From positions 1,488,001 to 1,552,000 of the forward strand of contig NZ_OZ061318.1 of NCBI RefSeq assembly GCF_964063345.1: a DNA stretch of 64,000 nt, given 5' to 3'. The stretch is from Pseudomonas lini. Its GTDB lineage: Bacteria; Pseudomonadota; Gammaproteobacteria; Pseudomonadales; Pseudomonadaceae. Positions 37,528 to 45,566 of this stretch are shown one piece after another; the first letter of the stretch is position 1, and each line of letters begins with the position of its first letter. Made by a program: the position numbers and the translations under genes. The notes beneath the pieces are model-generated. The model was not told the origin of the DNA. It saw only the letters and a list, made by a program, of their open reading frames with translations, and ran no database searches.

Positions 37528-37804
37528 TGAATTGCGTTTAACTGAACGGCATCAGCTGTCTCGCCCTCTGTTGGCCATCCTCGACCCCGGGGCGTGCGCG
37601 GTGCGCAAATGTTGCACGATCAACCGCAGCATTACCATTGATTACTGACCCGTAGGCCAGACTGTCGCTTGTAGCGCTCGGGGCAAGAGACGGGGCGCAA
37701 AGTTGCGGAGGCGAACTGGTTGGGCGCGGGTGAATTGTCTTTGAGACTTTGTGAAAATTTCGTTCAACGCATATCCAGAAACAAAATAAAGCCGTGATAC
37801 TGAA
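37528..37804. other. Gene-free stretch upstream of the sulfatase
   Basis: No credible gene on either strand. With the flanking REPs it forms a 660-bp gap (37304-37963) between the sulfatase start and the START-domain gene end. The sulfatase promoter must lie here or in the last 85 bp before its ATG, but I cannot pick boxes with confidence. Confidence 0.5.
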
Positions 37805-37914
37805 CCTGTGGCGCGGGAGCTTGCTCCCGTTGGACTGCCAAGCAGTCCCATTCTTTTTGGGGATAAGCGGGGCCACTTCGCGGCCCAGCGGGAGCAAGCT
37901 CCCTCGCCACAGGT
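37805..37914. repeat. REP inverted pair, GGGAGCTTGCTCCC family
   Basis: CCTGTGGCGCGGGAGCTTGC at 37805 faces GCAAGCTCCCTCGCCACAGG ending at 37914, just before the 3' end of the START-domain gene. Confidence 0.87.
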
Positions 37915-37963
37915 TATTCATCGGAGTGTTTGTCGAACAGGCCATATCAAAAGAGTTGGGTGG

Positions 37964-38566
37964 TTATTTCTCGGCGCGTTCTTTCAGGGCTTTGAGGGTA
38001 TTGAACGGCGCGTCGACCACGAACTTGTTGGCCAACCACGACGGCACGCTGCCGCCGGGTTCGGTATGGGCCTGATAAGTCACTTCGACTTGATCGCCTT
38101 TAGGCACGAGCTTCCAGAAACCTTTGACCTGGGCGACCCGTACAAAACCTTTTTCTTCCGGAAGGTACTTCGGCTGCCCTTCCAACTCGCGGGTCAGGCT
38201 GCCATCGGCGCTTTCAACGGTGGTGACATGCAACACGGAGTCGCGAGGAGTGACCGGCCAAGGGGTATTGAACTGGGTGTAGGTCCAGCTCTGGTTGCCT
38301 TCATGTTTGAGCAACTTCTGAGTCTTGCACTCGTGAATCCAGGCACAGGCGCCCGGCACGTCTTCCTGCAATGCACGCAGTTTGGCCATGGTGGTCTTCA
38401 TGACGGTCACGCCACGGTAAGCCTTGTATTGGGAACCGGCCACTTCACTCAAGGACACCTTGATGCCGTCTTCTTCCTTGGCGGTTTTCCATTCTTCGGC
38501 TTGGGCCGTGGAGGCCAGCAAAACCGTCAAACCACACAACACAGCCATACGATGCAGCGAACCCAT
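37964..38566 (-). CDS. Secreted START-domain protein
   Basis: A 200-residue protein with a signal peptide (MGSLHRMAVLCGLTVLLASTAQAEE) and a START-like lipid-binding fold: EEWKTAKEEDGIKV, WIHECKTQKLL, PWPVTPRDSVLHVT. The ATG at 38566 follows AAGGAA by 8 nt. The ligand is unknown; export suggests an envelope lipid. The cysteine-cluster gene lies upstream on the same strand, 40 bp away. Confidence 0.83.
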   Translation of the reverse strand: MGSLHRMAVLCGLTVLLASTAQAEEWKTAKEEDGIKVSLSEVAGSQYKAYRGVTVMKTTMAKLRALQEDVPGACAWIHECKTQKLLKHEGNQSWTYTQFNTPWPVTPRDSVLHVTTVESADGSLTRELEGQPKYLPEEKGFVRVAQVKGFWKLVPKGDQVEVTYQAHTEPGGSVPSWLANKFVVDAPFNTLKALKERAEK

Positions 38567-38606
38567 AGTCTTATTCCTTATTGTTGAAGTTCGTTCGTTG
38601 AACACA

Positions 38607-38861
38607 TCACGCGGCCGTCATTTGCTCCCACCAGCCCAGCAACTTGATCGCTTCATCGCTGCTGCTTCCGCAGACCTCGACATCGGCTTCAAATGCCGAA
38701 CACACCGCAGGACGTTCCGGCTTGCCGAAAATATTGCACAGGTTATCGGCAGACAGCTGTATGCAACGTTCTCCAGCGGCTTTGCCATTGGGCATTCCGG
38801 GAATCGGCGAACTGATGGAAGGGGCAATGCAACAGGCGCCACAGCCTTCACGGCATCTCAT
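38607..38861 (-). CDS. YkgJ-family cysteine-cluster protein
   Basis: An 84-residue protein with the conserved N-terminal MRCREGCGACCIAPSISSPIPGMP and further cysteines (GERCIQLSADNLCNIFG, RPAVCSAF, EVCG). The CxxxCxxCC pattern is the YkgJ/UPF0153 signature, thought to bind zinc or an Fe-S cluster. The function is unknown. Confidence 0.85.
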   Translation of the reverse strand: MRCREGCGACCIAPSISSPIPGMPNGKAAGERCIQLSADNLCNIFGKPERPAVCSAFEADVEVCGSSSDEAIKLLGWWEQMTAA

Positions 38862-39025
38862 GACGACAAGCTCCTCGCGATGGGCAATGTATTAAAGGGA
38901 CGTGGCACAGAGTAACGTCTAAAACGACTGTTTAAAATTACCTGAGCCCGGGTTTTTTCGCTCAAACGAACGTGACTGACCAGTCTCCGACAAAGCGTCT
39001 GGTCCGCGGGTCACGAATGGGGGAT

Positions 39026-39493
39026 TTACTGCTTGAACTCGAAATCCAGTGCCGCACCCTCAACTTCCCGACGCTCTTCATTGCGCAACTGCAGCTGCAT
39101 TTCATTGCTGAGCAGGCGACCGTTGAGCTGGAACGGGCTGCTTTTGTCACCGAACATTTGCGGCAACAGGGCCTCGTGTCGGGGCAACTGTACCGTGCCA
39201 ACCGGCTTCAGTTCTTCGACCATGTCCTTGGGCAGGCTCAAGTCGAGATTTGCCGAAGGGAGTTTGGTTTTCACGACTTCACTGGCCGGTTTCGACTTGG
39301 AAGCAATGGGGGAACGTTTTTTGACCGCAGCAGCCTTCTTTTTGGCCGGCGCGTTTTTTTTGACCGGTGCCGTTTTTTTCGCGGTGGTGCTGGCTGTCGG
39401 TTTTTCCTGAACGGAGGCCGCCATGACGCCTTCCGGGTGACAGGTCATTAACAGGCAGATCAACAACCAGGCGGCAGGAAAAATCGGCTTCAT
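39026..39493 (-). CDS. Exported Lys/Ala-rich protein, unknown function
   Basis: A 155-residue protein. The first about 25 residues form a signal peptide (MKPIFPAAWLLICLLMT...GVMAA). A low-complexity basic linker rich in K, A, T and P follows (about 30-70), then a C-terminal region with LPRHEALLPQMFG and LLSNEMQLQLRNEERREVEG. I recognise no domain; automatic calls as IF-2 come from the linker and should be ignored. Envelope location is likely. Confidence 0.65.
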   Translation of the reverse strand: MKPIFPAAWLLICLLMTCHPEGVMAASVQEKPTASTTAKKTAPVKKNAPAKKKAAAVKKRSPIASKSKPASEVVKTKLPSANLDLSLPKDMVEELKPVGTVQLPRHEALLPQMFGDKSSPFQLNGRLLSNEMQLQLRNEERREVEGAALDFEFKQ

Positions 39494-39580
39494 GGACCCA
39501 ACGGCGTGAACGGCAGAAGGCTATATGCTCGCCTGTTAGAGACGACAAGACAAGCGGCCAGTTCAGAACTGCCCAGCCGC

Positions 39581-41020
39581 TCAAAAACCGCTCGCCGTCT
39601 CCTGACAAAGTTGCGTCGCCAGTAACCCCAACGTCATCAATGCACGCTCGGCCTCGCGGTTCCAGGGGATGCCACAGTTCAGGCGAATGCAGTGATTGAA
39701 CTGCTCGGTATTACTGAAAATCAGCCCCGGCGCAATGCTGATGCCCTGCTGCAACGCACGCACATGCAGTTCCTGCGTATTAACCCGCCCTGGCAGGCTG
39801 ACCCACAAAATGAAGCCGCCGGTGGGCCGGGTCATCTGCGTACCTTCCGGAAAGTACTGCTGCACCGCCAGCTGGAACGCGCTGAGGTTCTTGCGGTACT
39901 CCTGACGGATGTAGCGCAAATGCCGGTCGTAACCGCCGTTCTCCAGATAGGCCGCGATGCCCATTTGCGTGACGCTGCAGGCCGAATGGGTACTGAAGGT
40001 CTGCAAGCGCTGGATTTCCTGCTGGTACTTGCCGGCAATCATCCAGCCGATGCGCACACCGGGCGACAGGGTCTTGGAGAAGCTGGAGCAATAGATCACC
40101 CGATCCAGACGGTCATAGGCCTTGAGCGATTTGGTGCGACCCTGCTCGAACATCAGCTCGCCGTAAATATCGTCTTCAACAACCTGGATATCGAAATCCG
40201 AAGCCAGGCGCAGCAGTTGTTTCTGTCGCTCTTCGGGCATGGTACCGCCCAAGGGATTGCTCAGGCGCGTGGTCAGCACCAGCGCCTTGATCGACCATTG
40301 GTTGGCCGCCAGTTGCAGGGCTTCGAGGCTCATGCCGGTGGCGGGATCGCTGGGAATCTCGATGACTTTCAGCCCCAGCAAGTCGGCCAGTTGCAGCAAA
40401 CCGTAATAGGTCGGCGACTCGGCCGCGATCAGATCGCCCGGCCGGGTCAATACGCGCAGAGACATCTGCAACGCATCGACGCAGCCGTGGGTGATCACCA
40501 CTTCCGACGGATCGACCACCACGCCGGCATCGCGCATGCGGATCGCCACTTGCCGACGCAACGGCTCGAAACCGGGGCTGAACATGTAGCTGAACGCCCG
40601 CGGGCTATGGAAACGGGTGACTTTGGCCAGTTGCTGATGCAGCGCCCGCACCGGCAGATAGTCGACGCTCGGTACGGCGGCGCCCAATGGGAAGACGCCT
40701 TCGCGGCGGGATTCAACCAGAACTTGCTGAATGATGCTGCTGCGGGTGACGAGGCCAGGTCGCTCGACCCGGGCAATATCCGGGGTTGGCGCCGTGAGCG
40801 CTGGCGTCTGGTGAACGTAGTAACCAGATTGCGGCCGGGCACGGATCAGCCCCTGATCCTCAAGGTTGGCGTAGGCCTGCAACACCGTTGCATGGCTGAC
40901 GTTGAGCTGCGAGCTCATCTTGCGCACCGAAGGCACGCGCTCCCCGGGTTGATAGACACCGCGGCGGATGTCTTCGGCCAGTTGCTGAGCAATTCGTTGA
41001 TAGAGCAAGAGATTGGTCAT
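39581..41020 (-). CDS. MocR-type GntR/aminotransferase regulator
   Basis: A 479-residue MocR regulator. The N-terminal winged helix (about 1-75) has PGERVPSVRKMSSQLNVSHA. The C-terminal domain is a type I aminotransferase fold with the PLP lysine in SSFSKTLSPGVRIGW and HGCVDALQ, ESPTYYG. Such proteins sense PLP or amino compounds. No aminotransferase target gene is adjacent; a cluster of ACWGT words upstream may be its own operator. The start MTNLLLYQRIAQQLAEDI is family-like. Confidence 0.86.
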   Translation of the reverse strand: MTNLLLYQRIAQQLAEDIRRGVYQPGERVPSVRKMSSQLNVSHATVLQAYANLEDQGLIRARPQSGYYVHQTPALTAPTPDIARVERPGLVTRSSIIQQVLVESRREGVFPLGAAVPSVDYLPVRALHQQLAKVTRFHSPRAFSYMFSPGFEPLRRQVAIRMRDAGVVVDPSEVVITHGCVDALQMSLRVLTRPGDLIAAESPTYYGLLQLADLLGLKVIEIPSDPATGMSLEALQLAANQWSIKALVLTTRLSNPLGGTMPEERQKQLLRLASDFDIQVVEDDIYGELMFEQGRTKSLKAYDRLDRVIYCSSFSKTLSPGVRIGWMIAGKYQQEIQRLQTFSTHSACSVTQMGIAAYLENGGYDRHLRYIRQEYRKNLSAFQLAVQQYFPEGTQMTRPTGGFILWVSLPGRVNTQELHVRALQQGISIAPGLIFSNTEQFNHCIRLNCGIPWNREAERALMTLGLLATQLCQETASGF

Positions 41021-41073
41021 GACGCAGCACTCGATTTCACGGGCATTTTATTCTTGTGTGAAACAATACCGGA

Positions 41074-41148
41074 ACAGTTTGGAAGTGTACTGGGACAGTT
41101 GTCACAATAGTCGACCGTACAGTGCATTGTCAGCAAAAACTGTACTGT
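41074..41148 (-). promoter_or_regulatory. Cluster of ACWGT words upstream of the MocR gene
   Basis: ACAGT or ACTGT occurs at 41074, 41095, 41119, 41139 and 41144, five times in 75 bp. The last two form TACAGT-type direct half-sites in AACTGTACTGTT. MocR regulators usually bind repeated half-sites near their own promoter. Inference only. Confidence 0.35.
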
Positions 41149-41185
41149 TTTTATGGAGAGTATTGCGTTGATTGGCGGGCACAAA

Positions 41186-41216
41186 AAAACCCGGCACTGC
41201 TGACAGGCCGGGTTTT
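41186..41216 (-). terminator. Rho-independent terminator of the lipoprotein operon
   Basis: AAAACCCGGC (41186) pairs with GCCGGGTTTT (41207). On the minus strand the stem is followed by TTTTTTTG, 16 bp after the OmpA-domain gene stop. Confidence 0.85.
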
Positions 41217-41231
41217 CCAGTAACGCAGCCC

Positions 41232-42044
41232 TTAGCGGGCGGCGCCGAGCTGGCCTTTTTCGTCGGAGAACACAATTTCTACCCGACGGTTCTGCGCACG
41301 CCCGCGCTCGGAAGCGTTCACGTCCACCGGGTATTCATCGCCGTAGCCTTCGACTTTGATACGTTTGTCGTCGATGCCCAGGTCCATCAGCACATCCGCC
41401 ACCGATTGTGCGCGGTCGCGGGACAGCTTGAGATTCTCCTGTTTACCGCCAGTGCTGTCGGTATAGCCCTCGATCCGCACCACGCGTTTTGGATTGAGCT
41501 GCAAGAACTGGACGATCTTCAGCACCACGCGGTTTGCAGAGCTTTTCAATTCTGCTTCACCGGTATCGAACAGCACATCGCCCAGCGTCATCACCAGACC
41601 ACGGTCGGTTTGGGTGGTCGCCAGCGCTACAATTTGTTCTTCGAGCCACTTGCCCTGTTGCTGCACGCTGAGCAACTTGGACTCACGCAGGGCCAATTGC
41701 AGGCGCTGACGCTCGAGTTCGAGCTTCGCAGCGCTCTCCTCGTTGAGCACCTGATTGGTGTGCTCCCGGGCGATTTCGCTGTAGCGCTGGCTCAGGTAGG
41801 CATAATGCACAACGTCCGAACCGCTGCCCCAGTAGCTGGACAGACGATCGGCGCGGGCCAGGGACTCACCGGCACGGATCACGTCTTTGGGCGCAATGCG
41901 CAGCACGTTGGAGTCTTCCTTGACCTTCTGGAAGTCGGCGCCGGCCTGCTGTAATACGGCTTCGCTGTGTTGCCCGGCGCAGCCATAAAGGCTTGCGCAG
42001 CCGGCCAGGATCAAGCCGCCGAATGCTTTGGTCTTGAGGCTCAT
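41232..42044 (-). CDS. OmpA-domain lipoprotein
   Basis: A 270-residue outer-membrane lipoprotein. The lipobox SLYGC gives C22 as the lipidated residue. A helical middle region (about 50-140), likely DUF4398-related and coiled, precedes an OmpA peptidoglycan-binding domain (about 150-262) with GDVLFDTGEAELKSSA, IEGYTDSTGG and NRRVEI. It should anchor the outer membrane to peptidoglycan. Its ATG overlaps the stop of the DUF4398 gene (ATGA), so the two are translationally coupled. Confidence 0.87.
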   Translation of the reverse strand: MSLKTKAFGGLILAGCASLYGCAGQHSEAVLQQAGADFQKVKEDSNVLRIAPKDVIRAGESLARADRLSSYWGSGSDVVHYAYLSQRYSEIAREHTNQVLNEESAAKLELERQRLQLALRESKLLSVQQQGKWLEEQIVALATTQTDRGLVMTLGDVLFDTGEAELKSSANRVVLKIVQFLQLNPKRVVRIEGYTDSTGGKQENLKLSRDRAQSVADVLMDLGIDDKRIKVEGYGDEYPVDVNASERGRAQNRRVEIVFSDEKGQLGAAR

Positions 42045-42397
42045 TGGGCATCTCCCAGTTGCTTGCGCAGGCGAGTGATGCGGGTATTGAGCACGTTTAA
42101 CTGCGCCTCGCTCTTGAGGGTCAGAACCCGGGCTTCGGCCAGGCGCGCGTCCAGCTCGGCCTGCTCGGCCCGCATGCGCGCATTCTTGAAGGACTGATCG
42201 GCCATGTTGCCCTTGGCACGCTTGAACTTGTCTTCAGCCAGTTTCATCTCTGGCACTTCGTCGGCGGTAGCACCCACGGCCTTGGCTTGTTCGAGGGCCT
42301 GTTCGGTCAGGCGTATTTGTTCATTCGGCGCCGGATCGGCTGCACAACCCGCCAGAGCCAGAACGGCCAGGGCAGCGAAAAGAGGTCGAATACTCAC
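42041..42397 (-). CDS. DUF4398 lipoprotein
   Basis: A 118-residue lipoprotein, lipobox LALAGC (C18), followed by a mostly helical coiled-coil region rich in Ala, Glu and Lys (MKLAEDKFKRAKGNMAD). DUF4398 proteins commonly precede an OmpA lipoprotein, as here. It overlaps that gene by 4 nt. The role is probably structural in the cell envelope. Confidence 0.82.
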   Translation of the reverse strand: MSIRPLFAALAVLALAGCAADPAPNEQIRLTEQALEQAKAVGATADEVPEMKLAEDKFKRAKGNMADQSFKNARMRAEQAELDARLAEARVLTLKSEAQLNVLNTRITRLRKQLGDAQ

Positions 42398-42406
42398 TAA
42401 GAATCC

Positions 42407-43255
42407 CTACTGTTTTGGGGTACTGACAGGTTGTGGCTGCGGTTGTGAGCGTTGCGCTTTCCAACGCTCGATATTGCGCAGCAGCGCAGCTTCTGTCAGT
42501 CCGGACGCGGGCAATTCTGTCATCTTTTTGGCCAGCTGTCCGCGCAACCAAGGATCGTTGCAGGCAGAGTTATGGGAAACCGCGAGAAACAGGCCGGGTT
42601 TGTCGATGGGTTGTGGGTGGGCCATCAAGTCATCGGCCATCCCCAGCGTTTGCACCATGGCCATGCCCGAGTAGCGTCCGGCGAGGACAAATTCCACCTC
42701 GTTCAGCAGCAATTTCTGAAAGGCCTGGGTCAGATTGGGCGTGCGCACCAGGGTCAATTGCTGCTCGGCGAAAGTGCCAAATGACGAGGTCACTCGAGCC
42801 TTTTCCGACAAGGCACCGGGATGACCGTGAAGGTCCTGCGCTTCGTTGTAGACCAGTAACGAGTCGTTGCGGGTCCAGACCAGATAATCGTTTTCCAGCA
42901 ACGGTGGATGGATGTAATCCAGATTTTCCAGCTCACTGACCATCAATGGTGCATCGGCCAGCATGTCCATGCGCCCGCTGCGCACTTCGTCCAGGGCCTG
43001 GGAGCGTTTGCCGGCGTAAAGCAGCTCAACCTTGATGCCCAACTCCCCCGCCACTTGCTGCAACAGGTCTGCGCTGGCGCCAATCAGATACTTGGGGTTT
43101 TGCGGGTCTTGCCACAGGTACGGCGGCGCATCAGGGCTGCCGGTCACCACCAGGCGCTCGCATTTGCCCGCGGCTATGGATAGCCCCGGCAACAGCGTCA
43201 GGCTTAACCACAAACCCGACAAAAAAGAGCAGCCAAACCAGCGGCGCAGACTCAT
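42407..43255 (-). CDS. Periplasmic solute-binding-like protein, no transporter nearby
   Basis: A 282-residue protein with a signal peptide (about 1-28, SLTLLPGLSIAAG) and a SBP_bac_3-type fold: VVTGSPDAPPYLW, IGASADLLQQV, RSGRMDMLAD. No ABC permease or ATPase is adjacent, so it may be a sensor or an orphan binding protein. The ATG at 43255 follows GGGGAGAG. It is first in an operon with the two lipoproteins (9 bp gap). The C-terminus is Gln/Pro-rich. Confidence 0.78.
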   Translation of the reverse strand: MSLRRWFGCSFLSGLWLSLTLLPGLSIAAGKCERLVVTGSPDAPPYLWQDPQNPKYLIGASADLLQQVAGELGIKVELLYAGKRSQALDEVRSGRMDMLADAPLMVSELENLDYIHPPLLENDYLVWTRNDSLLVYNEAQDLHGHPGALSEKARVTSSFGTFAEQQLTLVRTPNLTQAFQKLLLNEVEFVLAGRYSGMAMVQTLGMADDLMAHPQPIDKPGLFLAVSHNSACNDPWLRGQLAKKMTELPASGLTEAALLRNIERWKAQRSQPQPQPVSTPKQ

Positions 43256-43285
43256 GGCAACACTCTCCCCACCCAAATCCGGAAC

Positions 43286-43314
43286 AAAAAAAAGCCCGAC
43301 CAAAAGGTCGGGCT
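43286..43314 (-). terminator. Rho-independent terminator of etfBA
   Basis: AGCCCGACC (43293) pairs with GGTCGGGCT (43306) around AAAA; on the minus strand a T-run follows. It sits 22 bp past the etfA stop. Confidence 0.9.
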
Positions 43315-43336
43315 CTTTATAAGTCAAGCCGCTGGA

Positions 43337-44266
43337 TTAGACCAGCTTCTCGAACTCGGGGATGGCTTCGAACAAGTCCGCCACCAGGCCATAATCGGCC
43401 ACCTGGAAGATCGGCGCTTCTTCGTCCTTGTTGATCGCAACGATCACTTTGGAGTCTTTCATGCCGGCCAGGTGCTGGATCGCGCCGGAAATACCGACGG
43501 CGATGTACAGCTGTGGCGCAACGATCTTGCCGGTCTGACCGACCTGCATGTCGTTGGGTACAAAACCTGCGTCGACCGCGGCGCGGGAAGCACCGACGGC
43601 AGCGCCCAGCTTGTCGGCCAGGGCGTACAGGTGTTTGAAGTTGTCGCCGTTCTGCATGCCGCGACCGCCGGAAACGACGATTTTGGCAGCGGTCAGTTCC
43701 GGACGATCGGACTTGGCCAGTTCTTCGCCAACGAAGCTCGAAGTGCCAGCGTCGTGAGCAGCAGCAACTGCTTCAACGGCAGCCGAACCACCTTCTGCAG
43801 CAACCGGGTCGAAACCGGTGGCACGCACGGTGATCACTTTGACTGCAGCGTTGGACTGTACGGTAGCAATGGCGTTACCGGCGTAGATCGGGCGCTTGAA
43901 GGTATCAGCGCTTTCGACCGAGATGATCTCGGAGATCTGGTCAACGTCCAGGGTCGCGGCAACGCGCGGCAGGATGTTTTTGCCGTTGGAAGTGGCGGCA
44001 GCCAGGATGTGGCTGTAAGCCTTGCCCAACTCTGCAACCAGCGGAGCAACGTTTTCCGGCAGTTGGTGCGCGTAAGCGGCGTTATCGGCCACCAGCACTT
44101 TGGCCACGCCAGCGATTTTCGCAGCGGCTTCAGCAACAGCACCCACATTCTGACCAGCGACCAGAACGTGAATGTCTCCACCGATTTTGGCGGCAGCAGC
44201 AACGGTGTTCAGGGTGGCAGGAGCCACAACCTTGTTGTCGTGCTCAGCGATTACCAAGATAGTCAT
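43337..44266 (-). CDS. etfA: Electron transfer flavoprotein alpha subunit
   Basis: A 309-residue EtfA/FixB. The C-terminal FAD domain has [42 protein letters not shown] and the end [10 protein letters not shown] region. With EtfB it carries electrons from acyl-CoA dehydrogenases to ETF-ubiquinone oxidoreductase. It starts 2 bp after the etfB stop, so the two are one operon. Confidence 0.97.
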   Translation of the reverse strand: MTILVIAEHDNKVVAPATLNTVAAAAKIGGDIHVLVAGQNVGAVAEAAAKIAGVAKVLVADNAAYAHQLPENVAPLVAELGKAYSHILAAATSNGKNILPRVAATLDVDQISEIISVESADTFKRPIYAGNAIATVQSNAAVKVITVRATGFDPVAAEGGSAAVEAVAAAHDAGTSSFVGEELAKSDRPELTAAKIVVSGGRGMQNGDNFKHLYALADKLGAAVGASRAAVDAGFVPNDMQVGQTGKIVAPQLYIAVGISGAIQHLAGMKDSKVIVAINKDEEAPIFQVADYGLVADLFEAIPEFEKLV

Positions 44267-44268
44267 GA

Positions 44269-45018
44269 TTAGATTACCTTCGCTTCGTTTTTCAGTTTCT
44301 CGACCAGTTCAGCCACCGACTTGACCTTGATACCCGCGCTGCGTGCAGCCGGCGCTTCGACTTTCAGGGTCTTGTTGGTGGAGGCGGTGGAAACGCCCAA
44401 AGCATCCGGAGTCAGCACTTCGAGAGGCTTCTTCTTGGCTTTCATGATGTTTGGCAGAGACGCATAGCGCGGCTCGTTCAAACGCAGGTCGGTGGTGACG
44501 ATGGCCGGCAGTTTCAGGGAAACTGTCTGCGCGCCGCCATCGATTTCGCGGGTCACGGCAACGCTGTCGCCGGACACTTCGACTTTCGAAGCAAAGGTGC
44601 CCTGACCGTAGCCGCTCAATGCAGCGAGCATCTGACCAGTCTGGTTGTTGTCGCTGTCGATGGCTTGTTTGCCGAGGATCACCAGCTGAGGCTGTTCCTT
44701 GTCGACAACAGCTTTCAACAACTTGGCAACGGCCAGGGAAGTCAGATCTTCAGCGGATTCGACGAGGATGGCGCGGTCGGCACCCAGAGCCAGCGCGGTG
44801 CGCAGTTGCTCTTGAGCGGTAGACGGGCCGATGGAGACGACGACGATTTCAGTCGCAACGCCTTTCTCTTTCAGACGTACGGCTTCTTCCACTGCGATTT
44901 CGCAGAACGGGTTCATCGACATCTTGACGTTAGCGAGGTCGACGCCGGAATTGTCCGCCTTGACACGAACCTTGACGTTGTAATCCACAACGCGTTTGAC
45001 AGCTACAAGAACCTTCAT
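44269..45018 (-). CDS. etfB: Electron transfer flavoprotein beta subunit
   Basis: A 249-residue EtfB/FixA, beginning [19 protein letters not shown]. The AMP-binding and docking region [12 protein letters not shown] and [21 protein letters not shown] are conserved. It is the first gene of etfBA and lies divergent from ETF-ubiquinone oxidoreductase across a 548-bp control region. Confidence 0.97.
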   Translation of the reverse strand: MKVLVAVKRVVDYNVKVRVKADNSGVDLANVKMSMNPFCEIAVEEAVRLKEKGVATEIVVVSIGPSTAQEQLRTALALGADRAILVESAEDLTSLAVAKLLKAVVDKEQPQLVILGKQAIDSDNNQTGQMLAALSGYGQGTFASKVEVSGDSVAVTREIDGGAQTVSLKLPAIVTTDLRLNEPRYASLPNIMKAKKKPLEVLTPDALGVSTASTNKTLKVEAPAARSAGIKVKSVAELVEKLKNEAKVI

Positions 45019-45092
45019 GGATTCCTCGTTACTCTCCGGTGAAAAGAAAGTCGCCTAGGCGAACCTGGCGGTTGATGCTCATCGGCGCAAGG

Positions 45093-45261
45093 GCACCTCT
45101 AAAAACGCTGGCAGGTGTATCGGGTGAACCTTGCTCACGAGGCTGATTAACCGTTCGTCAGTGGTGACCGACGAGTCATTCATTATCGCGGCGTGTAAAC
45201 TGCGCGCCTGAACTGCGCTGCGCATCACCTTATACTGCCATCGCCCTGTCTTTAGAGGTGC
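45093..45261. repeat. 169-bp segment bounded by an 11-bp inverted repeat
   Basis: GCACCTCTAAA (45093-45103) and TTTAGAGGTGC (45251-45261) are exact complements. The enclosed stretch has no credible gene. It may be a small non-autonomous element or may be chance. Confidence 0.4.
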
Positions 45262-45302
45262 TCTTGAAACCAACAGTCAGCCTACGGCGAGCGCAAAACC
45301 GC

Positions 45303-45340
45303 CCGTATCTTGACCGGAACACCTATTCCGGTCAATACGG
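45303..45340. other. Long hairpin in the etf intergenic region
   Basis: CCGTAT-ct-TGACCGGAA pairs with TTCCGGTCAATACGG around CACCTA, giving 15 paired bases per arm with a small bulge. It lies upstream of both divergent promoters and may be a protein site or an RNA hairpin of the etfB leader. Confidence 0.5.
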
Positions 45341-45395
45341 CAAAATAGCCGTTCATAAGCCGCGTGACTTTGATTTCTCTGGCTTTGAGCCAATT

Positions 45396-45409
45396 CAAAC
45401 AAACGTTTG
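45396..45409. promoter_or_regulatory. PsrA-type operator
   Basis: CAAAC-AAAC-GTTTG fits the published PsrA motif (C/G)AAAC-N2-4-GTTT(G/C) exactly. It lies directly upstream of the -35 of the ETF-ubiquinone oxidoreductase promoter. PsrA is a TetR-type repressor relieved by long-chain fatty acids, which fits genes of fatty-acid oxidation. Confidence 0.6.
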
Positions 45410-45411
45410 TA

Positions 45412-45440
45412 TTGGACGCTAGGAGTGGTGTAGATATAAT
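45412..45440 (+). promoter_or_regulatory. Sigma-70 promoter of ETF-ubiquinone oxidoreductase
   Basis: -35 TTGGAC (45412-45417) and -10 TATAAT (45435-45440) are separated by 17 bp. Start would be near 45447, leaving a leader of about 120 nt. Confidence 0.75.
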
Positions 45441-45503
45441 GCGCCACCTAGAGAGAAAGGTGGGTCATCCATTGTCCCTTTCCGGCAGTTGCCGGAGGAA
45501 ATA

Positions 45504-45545
45504 ATGGATGCAACGCCAAACCTCCAATTAGAAAAAAACTGTTGA
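45504..45545 (+). CDS. Possible 13-residue leader peptide MDATPNLQLEKNC
   Basis: A 13-codon open frame in the ETF-QO leader begins with ATG at 45504 and ends with TGA at 45543. GGAGG (45494-45498) precedes it with 5 nt spacing, a better ribosome site than that of the main gene. A hairpin TCCGGC-AGTT-GCCGGA (45481-45496) overlaps the site and could mask it. Coding is unproven. Confidence 0.4.
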   Translation: MDATPNLQLEKNC

Positions 45546-45566
45546 GCCTTGAGTAGGAGATAGCCT

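Noticed and set aside
39026..39493. Translation initiation factor IF-2 fragment
   Set aside because: Only the Lys/Ala-rich linker is similar; there is a signal peptide and no GTPase domain.
45079..45273. 64-codon frame in the etf intergenic region
   Set aside because: No ribosome site, no similarity, and it lies within the inverted-repeat segment.
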